A stretch of DNA of 64,000 nucleotides, from positions 2,480,500-2,544,499 of the forward strand of contig NZ_LT964679.1 in assembly GCF_900240215.1 (NCBI RefSeq). The letters run 5' to 3'. Shown here piece by piece: positions 55,890 to 64,000 of this stretch. The notes beneath the pieces were generated by a model that searched no databases, was not told the origin of the DNA, and saw only the letters and a program-made list of their open reading frames with translations. A program made the position numbers and the translations under genes. Position 1 is the first letter of the stretch; every line of letters starts with the position of its first letter. Source of the DNA: Raoultibacter timonensis. Lineage in GTDB: Bacteria > Actinomycetota > Coriobacteriia > Coriobacteriales > Eggerthellaceae.

Positions 55890-56201
55890 ATTGTTAGGCG
55901 CATGGTACCACGTTTTGCACGAGGGACGGCTCCGCATACCCTCAAAGACCGCTTCCGCAGCCTAAGTCCCGATCGGAACGCCGTCGGACCGGCGAAGACC
56001 GAAGCTGGAAGCAATCCGATGTCCGCGAAGGCCCTCCGTGCGACGTTTTTTTATCGCATTCGTTATCGTTCTTGATTGCGACCTGCAGTTTTGCAGGCAG
56101 AAACGATGCAGACACGTTGTTTTTTGTCGCACGAAGGCGGTTGGCGGACATCGCATCCGCCCGAAGGCTCGCCCGACAAGCGCGGCAACCTTAGCAGCTG
56201 G
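55890..56201. other. Intergenic region upstream of the riboswitch operon
   Basis: No supported gene. CGTGCGAC (56038-56045) and its complement GTCGCACG (56128-56135) form an inverted repeat 82 bases apart, each beside a run of T or G/T residues. This could be a remnant of a small element or a transcript end. Confidence 0.3.
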
Positions 56202-56293
56202 CGATTGGCGGTTCGCGATTGGCGGCCGGCAGTCAGCAGTCAACGGTTGGCGGCTCGCGGTTGGCGGCTCGCGGTTGGCGGCTCACGGTTGGC
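56202..56293. repeat. 14-base tandem repeat array
   Basis: About six and a half units of 14 bases. Three nearly perfect copies of CGGTTGGCGGCTCG (56244-56285) are followed by a partial copy, and are preceded by diverged units CGATTGGCGGTTCG, CGATTGGCGGCCGG and CAGTCAGCAGTCAA. The array lies between the activase operon end and the riboswitch operon. Confidence 0.8.
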
Positions 56294-56332
56294 AAGCAAA
56301 GCGAGGCGCGACCAGCGAGAGCGAACACCGGC

Positions 56333-57298
56333 TTACCGTGCTGTCTTAACCGCGCCCTTCTCGCAGCGGTTGCCCCAAGCATCGATGATCTCGCCATCGC
56401 GGTACACGCAGATGATCTCGCAGTGGTTCGTGCATTTGCCGCACTCGATCTCGCGCGTCTTGAACTCGAATTCGGCCACATCGAAATCGAACGGTTTCGT
56501 CGCTGCCGTCGGAGCAGCGTCGGCGGCGAGCAGTGCGGCTCCGAACGCGCCCATGAGGTGGCCGTCCGCATCCACGAGCACCTCCATGCCGAGCGCGTCC
56601 TCGAACGCCCGCACCACGCCGGCGTTTTTACTCACACCGCCCTGGAACACCACGGGCGCTGCAACCTTCTTCCCCTTGCCGACGTTGTTGAGGTAGTTCG
56701 ATGCGACCGCTTTGCACAGCCCCGCAACGATATCCTCGCGCGAGTACCCCATCTGGATCTTGTGCACCAAGTCCGATTCCGCGAACACCGTACAGCGCGC
56801 AGCGATGTTGGCCGGGCGCTTCGATGCGAGCGCGATGTCACCGAACTGTTCGACCTCGAGGCCGAGGCGGTGGGCTTGGCTTGAAAGGAAGGCACCCGTT
56901 CCCGCAGCGCACAGCGTGTTCATCGCGTAGTCCACCGCGATGCCGCCCTCGACGCAGATGATCTTGGAATCCTGCCCGCCGATCTCGAAGATGGTGCGCA
57001 CGTCGGGATGGAGGTAGGTCGTGCCCACCGCATGCGTGGTGATCTCGTTTTTCACCACGGCGGCATCGGTCATGGCACCGACGAGCCGCCGGGCGCTGCC
57101 CGTGGTCCCCACCGCCTGAACCTGCACCGCCCCATGGTCGATTTGGCTTCCCAGATCCTCGATCACGCGGCGCGCGGCCTGCATGGGATTGCCTTCGGTC
57201 CACAGGTACGATCGGGCGACGATCGTTCGATCTTCATCGATGACGACGCCTTTCGTAGAAATCGAGCCGGTATCGATACCGAGATACGCTTCGGTCAC
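56333..57298 (-). CDS. BadF/HgdC-type ATPase, acyl-CoA dehydratase activase
   Basis: 321-residue member of the activase family that uses ATP to drive one-electron transfer to (R)-2-hydroxyacyl-CoA dehydratase-type partners. ATP-binding motifs LGIDTGSISTKGVVID and EIGGQDSKII are present, and the cluster-binding cysteines are in NTLCAAGTGAFL and ARCTVFAESDLVHKIQ. A C-terminal extension carries CGKCTNHCEIICVYRD plus one more Cys, a possible extra cluster. The GTG start at 57298 overlaps the upstream stop by four bases (GTGA), so translation is coupled. It is the last gene of a three-gene operon with two dehydratase/activase-related proteins. Confidence 0.87.
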   Translation of the reverse strand: MTEAYLGIDTGSISTKGVVIDEDRTIVARSYLWTEGNPMQAARRVIEDLGSQIDHGAVQVQAVGTTGSARRLVGAMTDAAVVKNEITTHAVGTTYLHPDVRTIFEIGGQDSKIICVEGGIAVDYAMNTLCAAGTGAFLSSQAHRLGLEVEQFGDIALASKRPANIAARCTVFAESDLVHKIQMGYSREDIVAGLCKAVASNYLNNVGKGKKVAAPVVFQGGVSKNAGVVRAFEDALGMEVLVDADGHLMGAFGAALLAADAAPTAATKPFDFDVAEFEFKTREIECGKCTNHCEIICVYRDGEIIDAWGNRCEKGAVKTAR

Positions 57299-58755
57299 AG
57301 GAGAACCTTCTTCCTTCGTGCAATCATGTCGTAAAACGCCTCGAGACGCGTATCGAGCCCCGTATCGCTCGTTTGAGAGTCGTAGCTCAAAAACAGCATC
57401 GGAACCGAAGCTTCGCGGCTGATGCGCTGCAATACGGGAACGCAGTCGATCTCGGGCGTGCACCCCGACGATTTCAGGTGAACGACGCCGTCGAACCCCT
57501 CGTCAACGTAGCGCTTCGCCGCAGCGATGGTCATGCTGGACGTCGGCCCCATGTCGAACTTCACATAGTCGGAAATGCCGGCGCGCAGGTTCTTCTCGTT
57601 GTAGCGGAGATTGCGGTTGGTCATGTTGAGCATGCGGTGCAACTCGACCCCCATGGTCAGAAGCTTGCGCTCTACACCGAGGTTGCTCGTCGCATCGGCT
57701 GCCGTAAAATACTCTCCGACGATGCCCACCCGCACAGGATCGACGGGTTTCGCGGTCGGCAGCGCCTTCATAGCCTCGAGGCCGTTTCGCTGCGCATCGG
57801 CGATATCGCGCTCGGTTACCGCGGCTCGCATTGCGCCATGATAGGCTGAAAGAGCCCGATCGAACGACCCCGCCTCGACCTCGAATCCCGCATTGGCCAG
57901 GTAGTAGTCGTTCGCTTCGTCAAGGCATTCGATCATCTTGAATACCGCAAGCATGCCGCGCACACCGTGCGGAACCGACAGGTCGGGGTTGACCTTCTTC
58001 TTGCACACGCCGATGTAGTCGGCCAAAGGCTTGCCCGTCAACGTGGCGAAGTTGAGCATCTCGAACTCGTAGCCCATATCGCGCAGGATCGATTCTTGCA
58101 ACTCGCCGTAGTATCCGAGCCTGCAAGGCCCTGCGAACTGCACGATCACATCGGCGCCCGATTCAAGCGCATCGATGAAATCGCCGAGGATGTGCTTGAA
58201 GGGTGCGCAGACGAAATCGTTGCTGTTGAGCGTACCCCGTTCGAGGGTGCGCTTGGTCGGCTCGGGCAGTGAGACGAAATCGGCATCGAGCACCTGTTCG
58301 ACGAAGTACTTGAACGCGATATCGTAGTAACTGTAGCGGAAGAACGCGACGCGCGTGCGCGCATGGCGATCCTTCTTCTTGCGCTTGCGCGGCTCGACGA
58401 GCTTTGGTGGGCGCAGCTTATCGAGCTGCAGCCAGATGCGCGCATTGCGGACGTCGGCGTCGCCGTCGCGCACCGATCCGACGGCATCCTCGCGCGATTC
58501 GCGGCGACCGCCAGATGCAAACGAAGCGCCTCCTTGTCGGCCATCGTCCAGGCCGATGCCGCCCTTTTCGCCATCGGCCGCCGAGGAGTCGCCTTCCGTG
58601 TCGGCTATAGGGGTGCCTCCCAGGTCGCCTTCCGCGTCGGCCATAAGGACATCGCCTCTCGCATCGCCTTTCGTGCCGCACCCCGTCCCGCCTTCCGTAT
58701 CGGCTATGCTGGCCGCAAGGTCTGAGGAAGCGCCGCTTTGCTCGTCGTCAGCCAT
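57295..58755 (-). CDS. HgdB-like 2-hydroxyacyl-CoA dehydratase-related protein with low-complexity N-terminus
   Basis: 486 residues. The first 105 are Gly/Asp/Glu/Ala-rich with near-repeats (IADTEGG, MADAEGD, IADTEGD). The following 380 residues resemble the COG3581 dehydratase-like part of CoA-substrate-specific activases: ARTRVAFFRYSYYDIAFKYF, NSNDFVCAPFKHILGDFI, VIVQFAGPCRLGYYGELQ and HLKSSGCTPEIDCVPVLQRI supply Cys ligands for an iron-sulfur cluster. The ATG at 58755 has GGGAGGG upstream and lies inside the preceding gene by eight bases. In many bacteria this part is fused with the other two operon products in one protein of about 1,400 residues. Substrate unknown. Confidence 0.8.
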   Translation of the reverse strand: MADDEQSGASSDLAASIADTEGGTGCGTKGDARGDVLMADAEGDLGGTPIADTEGDSSAADGEKGGIGLDDGRQGGASFASGGRRESREDAVGSVRDGDADVRNARIWLQLDKLRPPKLVEPRKRKKKDRHARTRVAFFRYSYYDIAFKYFVEQVLDADFVSLPEPTKRTLERGTLNSNDFVCAPFKHILGDFIDALESGADVIVQFAGPCRLGYYGELQESILRDMGYEFEMLNFATLTGKPLADYIGVCKKKVNPDLSVPHGVRGMLAVFKMIECLDEANDYYLANAGFEVEAGSFDRALSAYHGAMRAAVTERDIADAQRNGLEAMKALPTAKPVDPVRVGIVGEYFTAADATSNLGVERKLLTMGVELHRMLNMTNRNLRYNEKNLRAGISDYVKFDMGPTSSMTIAAAKRYVDEGFDGVVHLKSSGCTPEIDCVPVLQRISREASVPMLFLSYDSQTSDTGLDTRLEAFYDMIARRKKVLL

Positions 58756-59959
58756 GGAGATACCCTCCCCTCTGCTGATAGCGCAAAATATCGATGAAGC
58801 TCTCGATGCGCGTTTCGAGTCCGGCGGTACCGCTTTGCGCATCGACGATAAGCGAAAGGATCGGCTTTCCCTGAATGCAACGGGCTACGGCATCGTTGGT
58901 CATGGAGTCGGGTCCGCAGGGAAACGCGCTCACAAGGACGATCCCGTCCACATGGGCATGCAAAAGCGTGACCGATCCCACCAGCTCGCGGTTGACGATC
59001 CACGGAAGCGTTTCGGAGAATTCGAAGCTTTCGTGCAGCGCCTTCCCGTGATCGGTTTGATCGGCATACAGAACGCTCGCGCCCATGCTTTCGAGCACAT
59101 CGACAACGCCGCCGTTCACAAACGGGTCATGGGCAACGTATGGATGGGCGACGAGCAGAATCGCAAGCGGCGCCTCGTGCCGCACCTGCGACGGTCGGGC
59201 GGCAACCAGCTGCCCGTCAATCGGCGGCTCCATCGACGGCGCGCCCGACCGCGGAGCCGAAGCGGGCGCTTGCTCAACCGTTCGATCCCGATCGGGTTTT
59301 TGGTCTTGCGCATGCTTGCGCTCTTGATCCAACCTCGCCATCAGGCGCTCCTGGGCGCGGGCGGCAACGCGATCGGCGCGCTGCTGAGCGGAAAAGGCAG
59401 CCCGATAGGCCCGTTTCGCATCGGCGGCACTCACCCCGAACCGCTGCCCAAGGGCGATAAACGCGCTCTTCTCATCGATTTTCTCTTCGGTTTCGTTGAC
59501 CAGAAGGGACACGATGCGCAGCTCCCTATCGTAAAACGTGTTCGCCACCAGATCGGGAAGCGACTGGTACTTCGTGCAGAAGCCCTTGCGGTGCCCCTTG
59601 TTCGCCAAACTGGGAACGAACACCGCATCGCACGCACCGATGAGGCTTTGCACGTGCCCGAGATAGAGCTTCGAGGCCAGGCAGCACTCGTCGACCGAAA
59701 TGCGCTCCCCTGCATCGAACGTATCCTTATCGGAGATGTCGCTCACCACCACCTCGCGGCCGAGCTGCTCGAAGAACGTCGTCCACAAAACGCCGTACCG
59801 ATAGTACAGCAGAGCGCGGGGAATGCCGACGCGCACGATATCGGCGCAATCGGTTCGCGACAGCAGAGCCGCAACCGTAGAAGCGGCAGCCTTACGGGCT
59901 GCCTTCGTCGGGACGGCAAGCAGCATTTGGCTATCCGCCGAGGAGTCTGTCTGAGTCAT
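58748..59959 (-). CDS. DUF2229-type acyl-CoA dehydratase activase-related protein
   Basis: 403-residue protein related to COG3580 (DUF2229), the second catalytic part of large CoA-substrate-specific activases. Marks are VRVGIPRALLYYRYGVLWTT, ISVDECCLASKLYLGHV, NKGHRKGFCTKYQSLPDLV, LVAHPYVAHDPFVNGGVVDV and the C-terminal VSAFPCGPDSMTNDAV. A charged Arg/Gln/Asp-rich linker (about 195-245) splits the domain. GAGGA precedes the ATG at 59959. It is the first gene of the operon and overlaps the second. Together the three could form an ATP-driven low-potential reductase. Confidence 0.82.
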   Translation of the reverse strand: MTQTDSSADSQMLLAVPTKAARKAAASTVAALLSRTDCADIVRVGIPRALLYYRYGVLWTTFFEQLGREVVVSDISDKDTFDAGERISVDECCLASKLYLGHVQSLIGACDAVFVPSLANKGHRKGFCTKYQSLPDLVANTFYDRELRIVSLLVNETEEKIDEKSAFIALGQRFGVSAADAKRAYRAAFSAQQRADRVAARAQERLMARLDQERKHAQDQKPDRDRTVEQAPASAPRSGAPSMEPPIDGQLVAARPSQVRHEAPLAILLVAHPYVAHDPFVNGGVVDVLESMGASVLYADQTDHGKALHESFEFSETLPWIVNRELVGSVTLLHAHVDGIVLVSAFPCGPDSMTNDAVARCIQGKPILSLIVDAQSGTAGLETRIESFIDILRYQQRGGYLHG

Positions 59960-60124
59960 GTTTTCCTCAACGTTTTTCGATCATCGTTTCACTGTTTTAA
60001 ATTCAGATCAGAATAGACAGTATACGCAAATCGGACACTTCTTCTGAACTTCCCATAGGAAAACCAGCCATTGCAAATGATTGGTCGCTAGCATGGGTTG
60101 CACCGAAAGGCAAGCAAACGTCCG

Positions 60125-61665
60125 CTATTGATAGCCATCGTCCATCGTATCATCGAGCACCAATTTCATAAGCTCATCCTTTGATCGAACGCCTACCTTG
60201 GTATAGATGTGATGAATGTGCGTATCGACGGTTCCTTTGGAGATGTAGAGCTCTTCTCTGATGTATGTCCTGCTTCTCCCTTGGATCAATAGCAACAACA
60301 CGTCCTGCTCTCTCGCTGAAAGCCCGTATCGTTCGCACGCGAGTTTGCACTTGTCTGCCAAAGCGGCAGAATCATCAACTCTCTCAGATTTATTACCGGC
60401 CATTCTGTCATCGAACTCGGTGGATAGCGGAGCCTCCACCATGAATCTCCCATCCAAAGATGCAGAGACGATGAACACGAATACCACGAGCGCAGTAATC
60501 ATTATCGCAGTGTATTCAAGCTGGCCAAAATAGTATTGCGTTATCTGCCACAGAAAAGGACCCGCCATTCCCCCAACAGCTTCGATAGCGAATCCGATGC
60601 TCGCAATGACCAGCGACCAATGGGGCAAACGCTGCGCGGTATGGACGAAGAACAGTTTAGCCATCAAATCGAATGCGATGTTCGTCGCCGCCAAACATAG
60701 ATATGCTGAAAACATCGAATATGTCCCCGGAAAAATACTCAGCGCTATCCCGAGAACCATAACCGGAAGAGCCCATCGATATAGGGTCGGAAGTCCAAAC
60801 CGACTCGTAGTCCTCAGCGAATACCACGTAATCGCTAAAGCCGAAAAGCGGCTCCTAAAAAGGCTACTATGAGCAGTTCAAATTCCTGAAAGCCCTGGGA
60901 GAGAAACGCGTTCCACACAAAAGAGATGATTACGAAAATGCATCCGAGACTGATGAACATCCTCATTACCTGGCTACATTGCCTTTTCGTCCACCCCTCA
61001 TCGAAGCCCGCACTCCCAGATGCCCCGAAGCCGCTGCCCCTGCTTCCCAGCTTACCGATTCTCTCCCCCTTGCTTTCGCTACGGTCAGCCAACGCCGCAG
61101 AGTCAGAAACCTCAGAAGCCAATGCTCGAAAACAAAGAAACGACCCCACGGGCAGCAACGCAATCAGGCAATACAGCAATGCTGGAGAAACCACGAAAAC
61201 CAGCTTCAATACCACAACTGCAAGAAACGTAACGATTAACATGGGCAGCCAACTGAGAAACGCATACTCGACCTCTTCGACTTCTCGTCGCGATAGCACC
61301 TCCGCCCAAGCGACCCACGAAAGGCTCTGTCCGGCGCCCGCCAACACTCTGCTTGCCGCCTCTACGACCGTCGCTTCATCGCCTAAAAGATTTGCTGCGC
61401 TCGCAAGCAGCGCACCCATGCAAAGAAGGACGCTACCGATCTTCGCAGCCTTAATTCGAGGAAAGCCTTTGGCTGGTTTTCCATACCACGCAATGACCAC
61501 CAACGACGTACAGAGAATTGAGCCCAGATAGAGGAAATCCTTCACAGCAACGAACTCTGCCGATGAATCCGACTGGCTCAGAAAAAAGAATAGGAAGCCG
61601 CAAGTCCACAGAAATCCGTAACCATAGAAGCTAAAACTCAGTTTTTTTGCATGGATCAGCAGCAT
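60125..61665 (-). pseudogene. Membrane LuxR-family regulator interrupted by a one-base frameshift
   Basis: Two adjacent frames together encode about 510 residues like the other membrane LuxR regulators in this window. The N-terminal part (from ATG 61665, weak GGGAGG site) has membrane helices and ends at a TAG at 60835-60837. The C-terminal part continues in the -1 frame through FSALAITWYSLRTTSRFGLP to the helix-turn-helix YGLSAREQDVLLLLIQGRS and SKGTVDTHIHHIYTKVGV. Restoring one T in the TTTT run at 60844-60847 (minus strand) joins them without loss. It may be a recent mutation, a sequencing error, or -1 slippage at T-TTT. It is divergent from the reductase at 61900. Confidence 0.8.
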
Positions 61666-61899
61666 TATTTCGTGGACGCCTCCCTCGCGGCCTTCGGAAA
61701 ACAAAGTTGTACTCGATATTGTACACGCCCGAAAACCAGCACATCACTAACAGCCGCCGCTCTAATCAGCCTAAACCTAAAATCAATGATTTTACCTGAT
61801 AGCCGTTTTCCCAATCCGATCAATTCCATCGATGCGCACATCCCCCTCGCCCCCATCATCTATCGACATTAGCAGCCAACCGAGGGAATCGGAGGATTC

Positions 61900-63447
61900 A
61901 TGAATATCACACGGAGAAAGTTCATCGCTGGAGCAGCTACGGCAGGTGCGGCAATCACGCTGACGGGGATAACAGGCTGCTCAAGCGGTAATGGCGCACA
62001 GGCAGACGGTTCGATCACGGAAGAAACATCAGACGAAATTGCCGCCACAGCCACGAAGGAGGCCGACATAGTCATCGTCGGTGCGGGTATGTCTGGACTT
62101 ACGGCAGCAGTATCAGCATCAGAAGGAAACAGTACCGTTATTCTTTTGGAAGCCAATTCTGTTGTTGGAGGAAACGGGCAAGGGACTGAAGGTATTTTTG
62201 CTTGCGGATCGTCCCTACAAAAGGAATTGGGAATAGACTTCTCTTTCGAAGACGTCATCACAAAGGAACTCGAGTTCTTCAACCACAGAACGAATGCCCT
62301 CTTCTGGAAAGACATGGTTTCCGCATCTGCCGACAACATCGATTGGCTTATGAAGCAGGGGGTAAAATTCGGAGCGGTCGATAACTATCGAGGCCAAGGG
62401 CACCTTGATGGATTTCATTGGTATGCCGATGAAGATCCGTATAACTTCATCACTCCCATGCTGGAATCTGCCGAAAAGCAAGGTGTTGAAATACTTCTCG
62501 AAACAAGGGGTCGAAAACTGATCATGGAGGATGGTTCGGTTGCAGGCATATATGCCGAAACAGCTGATGGATCATACATCCAGATCAATTGCAAAGCGGT
62601 AATTCTTGCTTCTGGAGGATACGCAGACAACGATGAGCTGCTCGCCGAACTAGGCGTCGACGTAAAGAGCATCGCACGAAAGGGATTCCCTAACCATAAC
62701 GGAGACGGGCTCGACATGGCGGTTTCAGTCGGAGGAGTCGACACTCGAATGTCGCACTGCATCATGAGAGAGCCGGGCTGCGAAGGCTACGGCTTCGAAA
62801 CAGCGCTCGGAGCCATGGGGGTTCACAGCGGCGGGCCGTTCATGTTTGTAAATGAAAACGGAAAGCGGTATACCGACGAGAACTGCGCAGCGAAAAACTT
62901 TGCTTATGCCGCAAACTGCGTTCTTTCCCAACAGAAATCCTATGCAATCATCAATGAAAAATGCCTTGCTTGGCTCGACGAAAACAGCTCCCCAGGAATA
63001 GTTGATGCAGCCGAAGATGCATTATCCATCGGAGCGAAAGCCTACAAAACAAATACGATCGAAGAACTTGCTGACGCCATTGAAGTCGACCCAGAAATAC
63101 TATCCAGCGAACTCGAAAGATACAACGATCTCTGCGAGAAGGGAAACGATGACGATTTCGCCAAGGATCAATCAATGATGCAAACGATGGATGAAGGACC
63201 ATACTGGGCATTCAAGCAAGGGCTTTTCTATTTCACGACAATGGGCGGCATACGAACTAATAGACGTTTCGAGGTTGTCGACAAAGACTACAAGCCAATC
63301 TCCGGTCTCTGGGCCGTGGGTGCCGATGGATGCGAATTATATAAAGAAACCTATACGGTCATGGTTCCTGCATCAGCAAACGCAAACAACGTCAACTCGG
63401 GAAGAACAGCCGCCCAAGAAGCGCTTACTTACTGCAAAACTCTGTAG
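61900..63447 (+). CDS. Tat-exported FAD-dependent fumarate-reductase-like oxidoreductase (lipoprotein)
   Basis: 515-residue flavoprotein with a short Tat signal (TRRKFIAG, 4-11) and a lipobox at Cys27 (GITGC). FAD motifs are ADIVIVGAGMSGLTAAVSA near residue 55, VILASGGYADNDELL, FTTMGGIRTNRRFEVV and GLWAVGADGCELYKETY. GGAGG lies just upstream of the ATG. The gene is more A/T-rich, with Asn/Ile/Lys codons unlike its neighbours, suggesting acquisition from a lower-GC relative. The divergent regulator is frameshifted, so control of this gene may be altered. Substrate unknown. Confidence 0.87.
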   Translation: MNITRRKFIAGAATAGAAITLTGITGCSSGNGAQADGSITEETSDEIAATATKEADIVIVGAGMSGLTAAVSASEGNSTVILLEANSVVGGNGQGTEGIFACGSSLQKELGIDFSFEDVITKELEFFNHRTNALFWKDMVSASADNIDWLMKQGVKFGAVDNYRGQGHLDGFHWYADEDPYNFITPMLESAEKQGVEILLETRGRKLIMEDGSVAGIYAETADGSYIQINCKAVILASGGYADNDELLAELGVDVKSIARKGFPNHNGDGLDMAVSVGGVDTRMSHCIMREPGCEGYGFETALGAMGVHSGGPFMFVNENGKRYTDENCAAKNFAYAANCVLSQQKSYAIINEKCLAWLDENSSPGIVDAAEDALSIGAKAYKTNTIEELADAIEVDPEILSSELERYNDLCEKGNDDDFAKDQSMMQTMDEGPYWAFKQGLFYFTTMGGIRTNRRFEVVDKDYKPISGLWAVGADGCELYKETYTVMVPASANANNVNSGRTAAQEALTYCKTL

Positions 63448-63499
63448 CAGGCAACGTACTGAAAAGCCTCATAGGAATCACTCGAACTTAATGAACGGC

Positions 63500-63525
63500 T
63501 GGGCCCCCGTCGAAGCGGGGGCCCA
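63500..63525. terminator. Hairpin between convergent reductase and surface-protein genes
   Basis: A perfect ten-base GC-rich stem, TGGGCCCCCG (63500-63509) with CGGGGGCCCA (63516-63525), lies 53 bases after the reductase stop. No T tract. Confidence 0.65.
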
Positions 63526-63557
63526 TTGCCGTCGAGTCCTGCAGAAGCGACCCGTTC

Positions 63558-64000
63558 TTACTTGATGGCCGTCTCCAACACCGAGAGCACCGAGCCGGAG
63601 AGACTCTTCTCGTCGCCGAGTACGTAGGCCCTCTCGACGTCGCCCTTGTTCGGGGCGAGCACCTCGCTCGCGATGAGGTCGACGCCCTCGCCGGCCTCGG
63701 GGCAGAGCAGCAGCGGCGAGGCGTTCCTGCCGCCGAGCGACGACGCCACGAGCGCGTCGGTGTACTTGTCGCCGTAGCCGGCGGCTATCGAAACGTTCTT
63801 GCAGGTCATACCGTTTTTCAGCGCCCACGCCGCGACGAGGCGCGAGGTCTCGTAGCGGTCGGAGCCCGAGAAGCGCACAGTCTTCGCCACGCCCGAGAGC
63901 GCCTTCTCCGTGGCCTTGGAGACGGAGTTCTCCGAACCCATGACGAGCACGGTCTCGAAGCCGCCCGCCTCGATGGCGGCCAGCGCGTCGGCCGAGAGGC
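63558..64000 (-). CDS. Cell-wall-binding repeat 2 (CWB2) protein, 5' end outside window
   Basis: C-terminal fragment of at least 147 residues, open to the right window edge. It carries CWB2-type repeats: SADALAAIEAGGFETVLVMG, then VRFSGSDRYETSRLVAAWAL, ASPLLLCPEAG and a terminal SVLSVLETAIK. CWB2 repeats anchor surface proteins to anionic wall polymers, so this is probably the wall-binding end of a larger secreted protein whose N-terminal part lies to the right. Its composition is again very GC-rich, unlike the adjacent reductase. Confidence 0.85.
   Translation of the reverse strand, partial: LSADALAAIEAGGFETVLVMGSENSVSKATEKALSGVAKTVRFSGSDRYETSRLVAAWALKNGMTCKNVSIAAGYGDKYTDALVASSLGGRNASPLLLCPEAGEGVDLIASEVLAPNKGDVERAYVLGDEKSLSGSVLSVLETAIK

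Noticed and set aside
56202..56293. CRISPR array
   Set aside because: The repeats are 14 bases and directly adjacent, with no unique spacers and no cas genes nearby; it is a simple tandem repeat.
60835..60850. Programmed -1 frameshift as the default explanation
   Set aside because: Slippage at T-TTT is possible, but no canonical slippery heptamer or downstream structure is evident, so mutation or sequencing error is simpler.

Overview
The window is high-GC, gene-dense actinobacterial DNA, best placed in the Coriobacteriia, family Eggerthellaceae (relatives of Eggerthella, Gordonibacter, Raoultibacter); the genus cannot be fixed from the sequence alone. Three things point there: repeated pairs of Tat-exported FAD reductases with membrane-embedded LuxR-type regulators, a formate-hydrogenlyase-type operon, and sortase- or membrane-anchored surface proteins. 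Nearly all long open frames opposite the genes are high-GC shadows.

Layout. 1-3.4 kb: a leftward operon for an iron-sulfur protein, a cysteine-type formate dehydrogenase H and a second iron-sulfur protein cut by the window edge. 3.8-8.5 kb: a DUF4256 protein, a YtcJ-like amidohydrolase divergent from a polytopic membrane protein, and a small LuxR-type regulator. 8.8-14.7 kb: pyridoxal phosphate synthase pdxST with a divergent MocR/PdxR regulator, a 3-phosphoglycerate-dehydrogenase-like gene and an Old-Yellow-Enzyme oxidoreductase. 15.1-19.8 kb: an ankyrin-repeat protein, then the first reductase/LuxR pair. 19.9-24.6 kb: divergent EAL and GGDEF signalling proteins. 24.8-29.0 kb: a purine permease, a TIGR00300 (LOR/SDH) protein, tRNA-Leu(CAG) and a membrane GGDEF protein. 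29.3-33.9 kb: an LPXTG-like surface protein, a gene-free stretch and two small membrane proteins. 34.0-37.6 kb: the second reductase/LuxR pair. 37.9-40.8 kb: a universal stress protein, a YdcF-like protein, and an encapsulin shell with its encapsulated ferritin. 41.1-49.3 kb: two more reductases with two LuxR regulators and a TetR regulator. 49.3-55.9 kb: a cobalamin riboswitch and two surface proteins with transcobalamin-like DUF4430 domains, one of about 1,830 residues. 56.3-60.0 kb: a three-gene operon of split (R)-2-hydroxyacyl-CoA-dehydratase activase-type components. 60.1-63.4 kb: the fifth reductase with a frameshifted LuxR regulator, in visibly more A/T-rich sequence. The right end holds a partial cell-wall-binding-repeat protein.

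How it fits together: the window reads as the accessory respiration and surface repertoire of an anaerobic gut actinobacterium. Formate is oxidised in the cytoplasm. Several single-subunit Tat-exported flavin reductases probably use different organic electron acceptors, each controlled by its own membrane-bound LuxR regulator. Iron is stored in an encapsulin compartment. A B12-responsive operon displays large proteins at the cell surface.

The most unusual items are the cobalamin-riboswitch surface operon (50.2-55.9 kb), the encapsulin pair with an elaborate palindrome upstream, five Tat reductase/regulator modules (one with a broken regulator), a shared cysteine motif in the two adjacent cyclic-di-GMP proteins, and several intergenic tandem repeats.
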